Source of the DNA: Nymphaea colorata
Taxonomy: Eukaryota; Streptophyta; Magnoliopsida; Nymphaeales; Nymphaeaceae
Reading direction: 5' to 3'
Length of the DNA: 33,262 nucleotides
NCBI RefSeq assembly: GCF_008831285.2
Contig: NW_022204776.1
Coordinates: forward strand, 1 to 33,262
A model generated the notes under the pieces. The model did not search any database. It saw only the letters and a list, made by a program, of their open reading frames with translations, and was not told where the DNA came from. Made by a program: the position numbers and the translations under genes. Within the stretch, counting starts at the first letter, position 1; each line of letters starts with the position of its first letter. Shown here in pieces: positions 1 through 8,883 of the stretch.

Positions 1-54
1 TTTACAAAAATGAGATAAATAACCACACCAAGTACATAAATAACCGTAACAAAC

Positions 55-135
55 TTGATTCACTTGTGCACAATTTGTCACACGTAGTGCCCTGGTTGCA
101 AATTGAAGACTGCTCCTTGTCTCATCAGTATGGAC
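55..135 (-). CDS. Kinesin motor-domain exon (KIN-7/CENP-E-like), partial gene
   Basis: This is a single 27-codon exon read on the minus strand, open throughout and in phase 0 at both ends. It contains SSLQFATRALRVTNCAQVN. That matches the end of the kinesin motor domain: the ET..SLQFA.RA helix (alpha-6), then the V.N..VN neck-linker start. From memory, the R-A-L-R-V-T-N-C wording is closest to the plant KIN-7 group related to CENP-E, which are microtubule plus-end-directed ATPases. The exon begins after an AG acceptor (GGAAG at 140-136) and ends before a GT donor (CAA then GTTTGT, 54 downward). The next exon, expected to carry the coiled-coil start, would lie off the left edge. The preceding motor exons with the P-loop, switch I and switch II should lie to the right, but I found none up to the satellite. 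It may be part of a gene with distant 5' exons, or an orphan pseudogene exon. The family call is strong; whether the gene functions is open. Confidence 0.75.
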
Positions 136-1016
136 CTTCCATTACATAAAAAAATGTAAAGAAAGTCAAATAGACAACAAAAGGATTAGGGTTTGTTCCG
201 TAAATATATCAAACCAACAACACTAAGCTGGAGAAGTATCACTTTACTGTATAACAAGTAACAACTGATCTATCAGTTACAAAAAGGTTGTTTCCTATTA
301 TATTAAACTGAACAAGAACAGATGGACCATATACTAAATAAATAACAGCAAAAAATGGTATACACACAAGACAAACAACAGGAAACCTCAAGATAGGAAC
401 AAAAAACAACTGCAGTAAAGTTCGACACAATCCACTCTCTCTTTCTCATTCTCAAGGAGATAGTCCTGATCAGTCCTTCAAGTTCTATTCAATTTGAAGT
501 AAGAATTGAAATGTCAGCATAAAAATAAGGCTGTTGAATCATGTAGTACTCTGCTTACTGTCATGTAAATAAGGAGGTCTTCTGATTTATCAGGGTTTTG
601 AATGTCTTGTTCTGTTCTATTCTGTTTACTTCATATGGGCACTTCATCTTGTCACATCTCTAAAAAATCTATGTAAACATTTTTGTTCTTCTTGGGGGAA
701 AAAATGAAACCACCCAAAGATTGTAATTTCCATATCATATAGAAAATTTGCAGAAATAAGAATTGTAAGTTGAGTTGATGATAAGATCAAATTGAACCCA
801 TATTAAAAATCGAAACAAAAATCTCTTAAGATCATTCATTTGATCAACTATAGATCTTATTGTGGATCACTAGAAAACATATGATAAATCAGATCCATGC
901 AAATAAAATTTGAGGTTAATAAGCTTCTCCTAAGAAGTGTGGCATAGACAGCCAAGATAGTTAATTTTTCAGATTGGATACAATTAAGAACGGGGATTAA
1001 ACATAGATCTTTTGGC
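136..1016. other. AT-rich intron-like or intergenic sequence
   Basis: I see no convincing exon, RNA gene or repeat here. The minus strand is T-rich and contains short hydrophobic open frames, for example at 239-430. This is typical of plant intron sequence rather than of protein. If the kinesin exon at 55-135 belongs to a minus-strand gene, this stretch would be its upstream intron. Two polypyrimidine-plus-AG acceptor-like sites occur, but none opens a frame that I recognise. Confidence 0.4.
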
Positions 1017-1084
1017 TGTAGTTTTACCAAGGCATACAAATTTTAAGGTGTAATGAATTCCTCCCCATGTAGTTTTACCAAGGC
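1017..1084. repeat. 17-bp direct repeat pair containing a minus-strand splice-donor-like site
   Basis: The sequence TGTAGTTTTACCAAGGC occurs at 1017-1033 and again, identically, at 1068-1084. The copies start 51 bp apart. On the minus strand each reads GCCTTGGTAAAAC, a plausible GT splice donor. One copy therefore closes the candidate exon at 1079-1220, and the other offers a second donor 51 bp further on. A short local duplication is the simplest explanation. Confidence 0.7.
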
Positions 1085-1220
1085 GTGGGGAATGAAGGAC
1101 TGTGACTTTCTAAGATTTGTCACAACAGGCGCTGGCACTATATGGACAGGAGCTGGAGGTGCAGACGGTGACAAAGGTGATCCTAACTGTTCTGCCCTAG
1201 TAAGTAAAACAGTTCTTCTG
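1079..1220 (-). CDS. Candidate exon of unknown protein
   Basis: This is a weak call. The minus strand is open from 1339 to 1043. Within it, a CTTCAG acceptor (1226-1221) after a T-rich tract and a TTG/GTAAAAC donor (1079/1078) would bound an exon of about 140 nt. The peptide has a proline-rich linker, SPLSPSAPPAPVHIVPAP, followed by VVTNLRKSQSFIPHAL. It does not belong to the kinesin motor domain and I do not recognise the family. Base composition is richer in G and C than the surroundings, which favours coding sequence. The plus strand is also open across much of the segment, so the strand is not certain. Confidence 0.25.
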
Positions 1221-1866
1221 CTGAAGCACCCTTCATTTACAAGCATAAAGAAGATAAATGGTTGCATTATGCAAAAGAACACACAAGTCAAACCGAAAGT
1301 TTCCAGATCAAAAAATGAATAAAAGCATTTCCCAAACAATAAAGAACAAGAAAATACGTAAAAAAACCAAGCAAAATTCAGTTATCGACATACTGTGGGA
1401 GAAGAAGCTTCATACCCTGGAAGGAAGTTTTATATCCATCAAAATGTATAAACACCACAAAAAAGGTTTGGTTTGAAGAAAATATTGTCGAAGAAAAGAA
1501 AATAAAGACCGTCGCAGAACTAGTTATGTTTATTAACAGGATCACTTCAAGACCAATGTAACACAGTCAGTGCCATCTCAATTTGAATCTAGACAAACTG
1601 TTCGTCTGCAGAAACCAGAAGAAAAGAACGAGCCATATCAGGGTTCACTAGCACACAAAGACTTAAAAGAGTGGGTGAGGCATTTCGTCGAACGTTTGGT
1701 CTCCAGAAGTTCAGCATCTGTCAACCCTCCCAACATTGTAATCAGTCGAGACAGGAGAAATGGAGAGAACATAAAAAAGTAAGAAGAGTATAGCGCTGGA
1801 AGAAGAAGCAAGCAAACCTTCCCTCTCCAACTCAAAATCAAAATACGTCATGCACCCTATTGGGAA
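1221..1866. other. Intron-like or intergenic stretch without an assignable gene
   Basis: This is A-rich on the plus strand and T-rich on the minus strand. It holds short open frames on both strands at 1570-1841. On the minus strand the segment around 1640-1750 reads ...MLGGLTDAELLETKRSTKC..., and a TTTCTGCAG acceptor-like site lies at about 1604-1612. None matches a family I know, and no frame is clearly better than its opposite-strand shadow. It could be the first intron, or a non-coding part, of a transcript starting near 2070. Confidence 0.3.
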
Positions 1867-2072
1867 CTAGGGGACCCTGCTTCGGCTGGAGATCAAAACC
1901 CACGATGAACTATGTGGGCGAAACCCTATCGGGAAAAGGATCCGACGGCGGTCGATGAACCCCAGGCCCAGGTGGCTAGAGACCGGCGACAACAACAACA
2001 AAGAGTGAACAGAGACAGAGATAGGAAAGAAAGAAGAGCTCTCAATTCCTGCCCCACAGTCGAATTCCTTCG
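1867..2072 (-). promoter_or_regulatory. Probable 5' leader of a minus-strand plant transcript
   Basis: Read on the minus strand, the stretch downstream of the TATA box is rich in CT tracts (CTTCTTTCTTTCCTATCTCT and similar at about 2043-2015) and in GTTGTT repeats. This composition is usual for plant 5' leaders. A telo-box, AAACCCTA on the plus strand, lies at 1921-1928, and a GGCCCA/TGGGCC site II-like element lies near 1966-1971. Both motifs are common close to start sites of plant housekeeping and growth genes. A 72-codon frame (2085-1867) opens inside it but resembles no protein I know, and may only be leader sequence. The transcript would run leftward, toward the kinesin exon, but a link between them is not shown. 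Confidence 0.4.
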
Positions 2073-2098
2073 ATGGGGATACCATCTCTTCGCATGAC

Positions 2099-2106
2099 TA
2101 TTTATA
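2099..2106 (-). promoter_or_regulatory. TATA box, minus strand
   Basis: TATAAATA is read on the minus strand. A start about 30 bases downstream would fall near 2070, just before the CT-rich leader. The satellite boundary is about 475 bp upstream of this box, so the promoter faces away from the array. Confidence 0.45.
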
Positions 2107-2253
2107 CAGCACAGCTCGAGTGGATTGACGCCCATCGACAGATGAAACGAGAGAGAGACGCGGATAGGAAGGGGAGAGAGACATGGAGAAACGATTACTT
2201 ACACAGCAGGATAGTGAGAGGGACGACGTCCGAGACAGCAGTAGTGAGAGAAG
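2107..2253. other. GC-richer purine-rich flank upstream of the TATA box
   Basis: The plus strand carries GAGAGAGAC and GGGGAGAGAGAC tracts, that is, CT-rich on the minus strand. A GCCCATCG motif lies at about 2130-2137. This could be proximal promoter sequence for the minus-strand transcript. GAGA-type tracts are a known class of plant promoter element. No open frame here is persuasive. Confidence 0.3.
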
Positions 2254-2388
2254 GCAGCAGCTCTCTCTCGCGGGTGAGGTGAAACTGGCGGGTGGGGTGA
2301 AGCTGAGGACGAGGAAACGCCTTCGCGTGCAGCAGCTCTCTCTGGCGGGTGGGGTGAAGCTGAGGATGAGGAGACGCCTTCGCGTGCC
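2254..2388. repeat. Nested GC-rich tandem duplication (57-bp and 18-bp periods)
   Basis: The motif TGGCGGGTGGGGTGAAGCTG occurs at 2286 and again at 2343, a 57-bp period. Both copies are followed by GAGGAYGAGGARACGCCTTC. A third, shorter copy starting at 2268 precedes the first by 18 bp. The phrase GCAGCAGCTCTCTCT occurs at 2254 and 2329, 75 bp apart. All three offsets are multiples of three, so a plus-strand frame (2183-2392) keeps a repeated peptide (QQLSLAG..VKL). I do not consider that frame a gene. The block is much richer in G and C than anything else in the window. Confidence 0.85.
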
Positions 2389-2411
2389 CTAACGGGCAAA
2401 AAAATATTTCG

Positions 2412-2451
2412 GGAAACATTTCTCCACCTCTCGCGGTGGAAAGATGTTTCC
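2412..2451. repeat. 17-bp-arm inverted repeat (hairpin)
   Basis: The left arm is 2412-2428 (GGAAACATTTCTCCACC) and the right arm is 2435-2451. They pair with two mismatches around a 6-base TCTCGC loop. Weaker A/T-rich pairing continues outward to about 2400 and 2465. It sits in the centre of the foldback patch. Confidence 0.8.
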
Positions 2452-2564
2452 AGAAATTTTTTTCCGGAAATGCCTTTAACGGGCAAAAAAATGTTTCCGT
2501 GTTTGATAAATGAGAAATTTTTTAAAAATTTGAATTTTTTTTCGTGAGCTACAGGATTTTTCCT

Positions 2565-2579
2565 GCCCGTCAAACGGGC
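2565..2579. repeat. Perfect 6-bp stem at the array boundary
   Basis: GCCCGT (2565-2570) and ACGGGC (2574-2579) flank the 3-base loop CAA. The last base of the stem is one base before the first base that aligns to the satellite (2581). Confidence 0.75.
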
Positions 2580-4441
2580 CCTTAATCTAGCAATATGGAT
2601 GTAACAACAAGTTAAGCACATTCAATTAAGTATGTGTGATCATTTGAATCACTTAAATCGCACTTGTATTGATACGAACTTGTGATTTCAATCATTTAGA
2701 TCGTGCACTATAGTTGTAACAATAAATTCAACTCATCGGACTAACTACATGCGTTTGTATCCACATGAACATGTGATTTCAATCATTTAAATCATTCATT
2801 ATATATGTATTCCAAACGAACTACTGGTATCAAAGCCACTAGGTCATTCTATACGTAAGTAAGAAATGGTCACGCACATTCAATTAAATACAAGTGATCA
2901 ATTATATGTAATAACAAGTGAAAATCAATCACTTAATCTCTCTCAATTAAATATAAGTGATCAAATATATGTAATAACAAGTGAAACACATTAGGTTACT
3001 TACAAGACACCAAATGAATCACTCCAATATCATTCATTTTCATACAAACCTATGATTTTAATCTACTAAATCATTTAATATAAAGTAACAACAAGTTAAG
3101 CACATTCAATTACGTATGTGTGATAAAATGAATCACTTAAATCCCACTCGTATTGATACGAACTTGTGATTTCAATTCCTTACATCGATCACCATAGATG
3201 TAAGAACTAGTTCAACTTATTGAATAACTACAAGGGATCAAACTAATGCATAGGTCTCCTTTATGTCCATACAAACTTGTAAGTTTTAATCATTTAAATC
3301 ATTGATCAAAGATGTAATAACAAGTGAAACACAATAGGTTAACTACAAGACACCAAATGAATCACTCAAATCTCATTCATTTTCCACAAACTTGTGATTT
3401 CAATCTACTAAATCATTTATTATAGACGTAACAACAAGTTAAACACATTCAATTAAGTATGCAAGATTATATGAATCACTTAAATCTCACTTGTATTCGT
3501 ACGAACATGTGATTTCAATCCTTTAGAACGTTCCCTATAGATGTAACAACAAATTCAACTCATCGGACTAACTACACGTGTACAAATATAGTGACTTCAA
3601 CCATTTGAATCCATATAAACTTGTGATTTCAACCATTTAAATCATTCATTATAGATGTAATAACAAGTGAAATACATTAGATTAACTATAAGGGACCAAT
3701 ATAGTGACTTGACTCTCATTCATTTCCAAACGGACTTCTTTTTTCAAGCCACTAAGTCATTCTATACGTATGTAACAAATGGTTACGCACATTCAATTAA
3801 ATATAAGTTATCAAATGTATGTAAGAACAAGTAAAAATGAATCACATAATCTCTTGATTAAACATAAGTGATCAAATGTATGTAATAACAAGTGAAACAC
3901 ATTAAGTTACCTGTAAGACACCAAATGAATCACTCGAATCCCATTCATTTTCATATAAACCTATGATTTGAATTTACTAAATCATTTAAAATAAACATAA
4001 CAACAAGTTAAGTACATTCAATTAAATATGCGTGATCAATTGAATCACTTAAATCCCACTCGTATTGATGTGAACTTGTGCATCGATCACTATAGATGTA
4101 ACAACATGTTCAACTTATCGTACAAACTAGAAAGGATCAAACTAATGCATAGGTCTCCTTTATATCCATACAAACTTGTGAGTTTTAATTATTTCAATCA
4201 TTGAGCATGGATGTAATAACATGTAAAACACGTTAGGTTAACTATAAGACACTAAATGAATCATTCGAATACATTCATTTTCATACAAACTTGTGATTTC
4301 AGTTCACTTAATCAAGCAACATGGATGTAACAATAAGTTAAGCACATTCAATTTAGTATGTGTGATCATTTGAATCACTTAAATCGCACTTGTATTGATA
4401 CGAACTTGTAATTTCAATCCTTTAGATCGTGCACTATATTC

Positions 4442-4620
4442 GTACCAATACGAGTCAGATTTAAGTGATTCGTATGATCACGCATACTTTATTGAATGTA
4501 CTTGACTTATTGTTATATCCATGTTAAATGATTTAGTAGATTGAAATCACAGGCTTGCATGAAAATGAATGAGATTTGAGTGATTCATTTGTGCCCTATT
4601 GTTAACCTAATTCACTTGTT
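4442..4620 (-). repeat. Inverted segment (about 1.5 monomers) inside each unit
   Basis: Read on the minus strand this is ordinary satellite: CAAATGAATCACTCAAATC, GTGATTTCAATCTACTAAAT, then CAATAAGTCAAGTACATTC. On the plus strand it is inverted. It begins at GTACCAATACGAGTC and ends at TTCACTTGTT, joining direct-orientation AAGCACATTCAATT. Equivalent segments are 7595-7773, 10744-10923, 13539-13718, 16693-16872, 18906-19085, 22060-22237, 24274-24452, 27359-27538 and 30426-30605. It is present in all ten complete units, including the shortened ones, so the inversion predates amplification of the 3.15-kb unit. Confidence 0.9.
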
Positions 4621-5464
4621 AAGCACATTCAATTAAATTACAAGTGAAACACATTAGGTTAACTATATGACACCAAATGAATCACTTGTTAAGGACATCC
4701 GTATTAAGAATCATTATAAATGTAACAACTAGTGAAACACATTAGGTAAACCATAAGACACCAAATGAATCACTCGAATCTCATTCATTTTCATACGAAC
4801 TTGTGATTTCGATCTACTAAATCATTTAATATAGATGTAACAACAAGTTAAACACATTCAATTAAGCATGCATGATCATATGAATCATTTAAATCTCACT
4901 TGTATTGGTACGAACGCGTGATTTCAATCCTTTAGATCGTTCACTATAGATGTAACAACAAATTCAACTCATCGGACTAATTACGCGCATTCAAAGTAAT
5001 GCATAGATCCCATTTGTATCCATATGAACTTGCGATTTCAATCATTTAAATCATTCATTATAGATGTAATAACAAGTGAAATACACTAGATTAACTGTAA
5101 GGGACCAACATAATGACCTGACTCTCATTCATTTCCAAACGAACTTCTTATTTTAAGCCACTAAGTCATTCTATACGTATGTAACAAATCGCTACGCACA
5201 CTCAATTAAATATATTGATCAAATATATGTAATAACAAGAGAAAATGAATCATTTAATCTCTCAATTAAATATATGTGATCAAATATATGTAATAACAAG
5301 TGAAACATATTAGGTTACCTACAAGACACCAAATGAATCACTCAAATCTCATTCATTTCCATACAAACCTATGATTTCAATATACTAAATCATTTAATAT
5401 AGACGTAACAACAAGTTAAGCACATTCAATTAAGTATGTGTGATCAAATGAATCACTTAAATCT

Positions 5465-5484
5465 CACTCGTATCGAGACGAGTG
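5465..5484. repeat. Small palindrome at a second inverted fragment
   Basis: Arms CACTCGT (5465-5471) and ACGAGTG (5478-5484) flank ATCGAG. The next 40 or so bases (to about 5518) read as inverted monomer: ATTCATTTGTATCCATACGC on the minus strand. It recurs once in every complete unit, for example at about 8625, 11768, 14571, 23010, 25233, 28294 and 31450. Units 5 and 6 have a one-base-shorter loop (about 17717 and 19929). Confidence 0.85.
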
Positions 5485-5733
5485 ATTTAGTGTGCGTATG
5501 GATACAAATGAATGAGATGTAACAACATGTTCAACTTATTGAACAAACTACAAGGGATCAAACTAAACTAATCCATAGGTCTCCTTTACATCCATATAAA
5601 CTTGTGAGTTTTTATCGTTTAAATCGTTGATCATAGATGTCATAACGAGTGAAACACATTAGGTTAATTATAAGACACCAAATGAATCACTCAAATCTCA
5701 TTTATTTTCACACAAACTTGTGATTTGAATTCA

Positions 5734-8700
5734 CTTAATCTAGCAATATGGATGTAACAACAAGTTAAGCACATTCAATTAAGTATGTGTGATCATTTGA
5801 ATCACTTAAATCGCACTTGTATTGATACGAACTTGTGATTTCAATCATTTAGATCGTGCACTATAGTTGTAACAATAAATTCAACTCATCGGACTAACTA
5901 CATGCGTTTGTATCCACATGAACATGTGATTTCAATCATTTAAATCATTCATTATATATGTATTCCAAACGAACTTCGGTATCAAAGCCACTAGGTCATT
6001 CTATACGTAAGTAAGAAATGGTCACGCACATTCAATTAAATACAAGTGATCAATTATATGTAATAACAAGTGAAAATCAATCACTTAATCTCTCTCAATT
6101 AAATATAAGTGATCAAATATATGTAATAACAAGTGAAACACATTAGGTTACTTACAAGACACCAAATGAATCACTCCAATATCATTCATTTTCATACAAA
6201 CCTATGATTTTAATCTACTAAATCATTTAATATAGATGTAACAACAAGTTAAGCACATTCAATTACGTATGTGTGATAAAATGAATCACTTAAATCCCAC
6301 TCGTATTGATACGAACTTGTGATTTCAATTCCTTACATCGATCACCATAGATGTAAGAACTAGTTCAACTTATTGAACTAACTACAAGGGATCAAACTAA
6401 TGCATAGGTCTCCTTTATGTCCATACAAACTTGTAAGTTTTAATCATTTAAATCATTGATCAAAGATGTAATAACAAGTGAAACACAATAGGTTAACTAC
6501 AAGACACCAAACGAATCACTCGAATCTCATTCATTTTCGCACAAACTTGTGATTTCAATCTACTAAATCATTTATTATAGACGTAACAACAAGTTAAACA
6601 CATTCAATTAAGTATGCATGATTATATGAATCACTTAAATCTCACTTGTATTCGTACGAACATGTGATTTCAATCCTTTAGAACGTTCCCTATAGATGTA
6701 ACAACAAATTCAACTCATCGGACTAACTACACGTGTACAAATATAGTGACTTCAACCATTTGAATCCATATAAACTTGTGATTTCAACCATTTAAATCAT
6801 TCATTATAGATGTAATAACAAGTGAAATACATTAGATTAACTATAAGGGACCAATATAGTGACTTGACTCTCATTCATTTCCAAACGGACTTCTTTTTTC
6901 AAGCCACTAAGTCATTCTATACGTATGTAACAAATGGTTACGCACATTCAATTAAATATAAGTTATCAAATGTATGTAAGAACAAGTAAAAATGAATCAC
7001 ATAATCTCTCGATTAAACATAAGTGATCAAATGTATGTAATAACAAGTGAAACACATTAAGTTACCTGTAAGACACCAAATGAATCACTCGAATCCCATT
7101 CATTTTCATATAAACCTATGATTTGAATTTACTAAATCATTTAATATAAACGTAACAACAAGTTAAGTACATTCAATTAAATATGCGTGATCAATTGAAT
7201 CACTTAAATCCCACTCGTATTGATGTGAACTTGTGCATCGATCACTATAGATGTAACAACATGTTCAACTTATCGTACAAACTAGAAAGGATCAAACTAA
7301 TGCATAGGTCTCCTTTATATCCATATAAACTTGTGAGTTTTAATTATTTAAATCATTGATCATGGATGTAATAACATGTAAACACGTTAGGTTAACTATA
7401 AGACACTAAATGAATCACTCGAATCACATTCATTTTCATAAAACTTGTGATTTCAGTTCACTTAATCAAGCAACATGGATGTAACAATAAGTTAAGCACA
7501 TTCAATTAGTATGTGTGATCATTTGAATCACTTAAATCGCACTTGTATTGATACGAACTTGTAATTTCAATCCTTTAGATCGTGCACTATAGTCGTACCA
7601 ATACGAGTCAGATTTAAGTGATTCATATGATCACGCATACTTTATTGAATGTACTTGACTTATTGTTATATCCATTTAAATGATTTAGTAGATTGAAATC
7701 ACAGGCTTGCATGAAAATGAATGAGATTTGAGTGATTCATTTGGTGCCCTATTGTTAACCTAATTCACTTGTTAAGCACATTCAATTAAATTACAAGTGA
7801 AACACATTAGGTTAACTATATGACACCAAATGAATCACTTGTTAAGGACATCCGTATTAAGAATCATTATAAATGTAACAACTAGTGAAACACATTAGGT
7901 AAACCATAAGACACCAAATGAATCACTCAATCTCATTCATTTTCATACAACTTGTGATTTCGATTACTAAATCATTTAATATAGATGTAACAACAAGTTA
8001 AACACATTCAATTAAGCATGCATGATCATATGAATCATTTAAATCTCACTTGTATTGGTACGAACGCGTGATTTCAATCCTTTAGATCGTTCACTATAGA
8101 TGTAACAACAAATTCAACTCATCGGACTAATTACACGCATTCAAAGTAATGCATAGATCCCATTTGTATCCATATGAACTTGCGATTTCAATCATTTAAA
8201 TCATTCATTATAGATGTAATAACAAGTGAAATACACTAGATTAACTGTAAGGGACCAACTTAATGACCTGACTCTCATTCATTTCCAAACGAACTTCTTA
8301 TTTCAAGCCACTAAGTCATTCTATACGTATGTAACAAATGGCTACGCACACTCAATTAAATATATTGATCAAATATATGTAATAACAAGTGAAAATGAAT
8401 CATTTAATCTCTCAATTAAATATATGTGATCAAATATATGTAATAACAAGTGAAACATATTAGGTTACCTACAAGACACCAAATGAATCACTCAAATCTC
8501 ATTCATTTCCATACAAACCTATGATTTCAATATACTAAATCATTTAATATAGACGTAACAACAAGTTAAGCACATTCAATTAAGTATGCGTGATCAAATG
8601 AATCACTTAAATCTCACTCGTATCGAGACGAGTGATTTAGTGTGCGTATGGATACAAATGAATGAGATGTAACAACATGTTCAACTTATTGAACAAACTA

Positions 8701-8883
8701 CAAGGGATCAAACTAAACTAATCCATAGGTCTCCTTTACATCCATATAAACTTGTGAGTTTTTATCGTTTAAATCGTTGATCATAGATGTCATAACGAGT
8801 GAAACACATTAGGTTAATTATAAGACACCAAATGAATCACTCAAATCTCATTTATTTTCACACAAACTTGTGATTTGAATTCA
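5734..8883 (+). repeat. Higher-order unit 2 (3150 bp)
   Basis: Full length and closest to unit 1 by shared variants (CATGCGTTTG, CTCTCTCAATT, TTTATGTCC, CATTTGAATCC). A few isolated single-base losses occur, such as CAATTAGTATG at about 7504 and GATTACTAAATC at about 7962. Confidence 0.97.

Larger units (their letters stand above)
2390..2580. mobile_element. Foldback or MITE-like patch abutting the satellite
   Basis: Imperfect inverted ends are visible. TAACGGGCAAAAAAAT lies at 2390-2405, and the reverse complement of 2556-2572 is TGACGGGCAGGAAAAAT. The left motif recurs in direct orientation at 2477-2492, 87 bp on. A strong hairpin lies between them, and a GCCCGT/ACGGGC stem sits at the array boundary. 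On the minus strand the boundary reads TTAAGGGCCCGTTTGA, which resembles the GGGCC-rich ends of some plant DNA transposons with a TTA/TAA target site. No transposase or clear target-site duplication is visible. This is a short non-autonomous element or a fragment at best. Confidence 0.35.
2581..5733 (+). repeat. Higher-order unit 1 (3153 bp, array edge)
   Basis: Full length. It carries variants not seen in most other units. AAAGTAAC replaces TAGACGTAAC at about 3080. TACGCGCATTC (4983) replaces TACACGCATTC. CAACATAATG (about 5107) replaces CAACTTAATG. With unit 2 it shares CATGCGTTTG, an extra CT in CTCTCTCAATT, TTTATGTCC and CATTTGAATCC. Confidence 0.97.

Noticed and set aside
239-430. A hydrophobic 63-codon minus-strand frame that looks like membrane protein
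   Set aside because: T-rich intron sequence routinely yields such frames, and no supporting splice sites or family resemblance were seen.
1053-1322. An 89-codon plus-strand frame (starts MNSSPCSF)
   Set aside because: It overlaps the minus-strand candidate exon. Its tail is lysine- and asparagine-rich from A-rich intron-like sequence, and no family is recognised.
1570-1782. A plus-strand 70-codon frame and its minus-strand counterpart at 1638-1841
   Set aside because: Neither strand gives a known domain or convincing splice borders, so neither is called as a gene.
2199-2621. A 140-codon minus-strand frame across the foldback patch and into the array
   Set aside because: It crosses the satellite boundary and the 57-bp tandem repeats. 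The peptide is low-complexity (S, A, P, R repeats) with no recognisable domain.
8226-8429. A 67-codon open frame found identically in three units (8226, 14173, 17327)
   Set aside because: It begins with GTG, lies wholly inside satellite sequence, and is broken by small changes in other units. Its identity across units reflects repeat homogenisation, not protein conservation.
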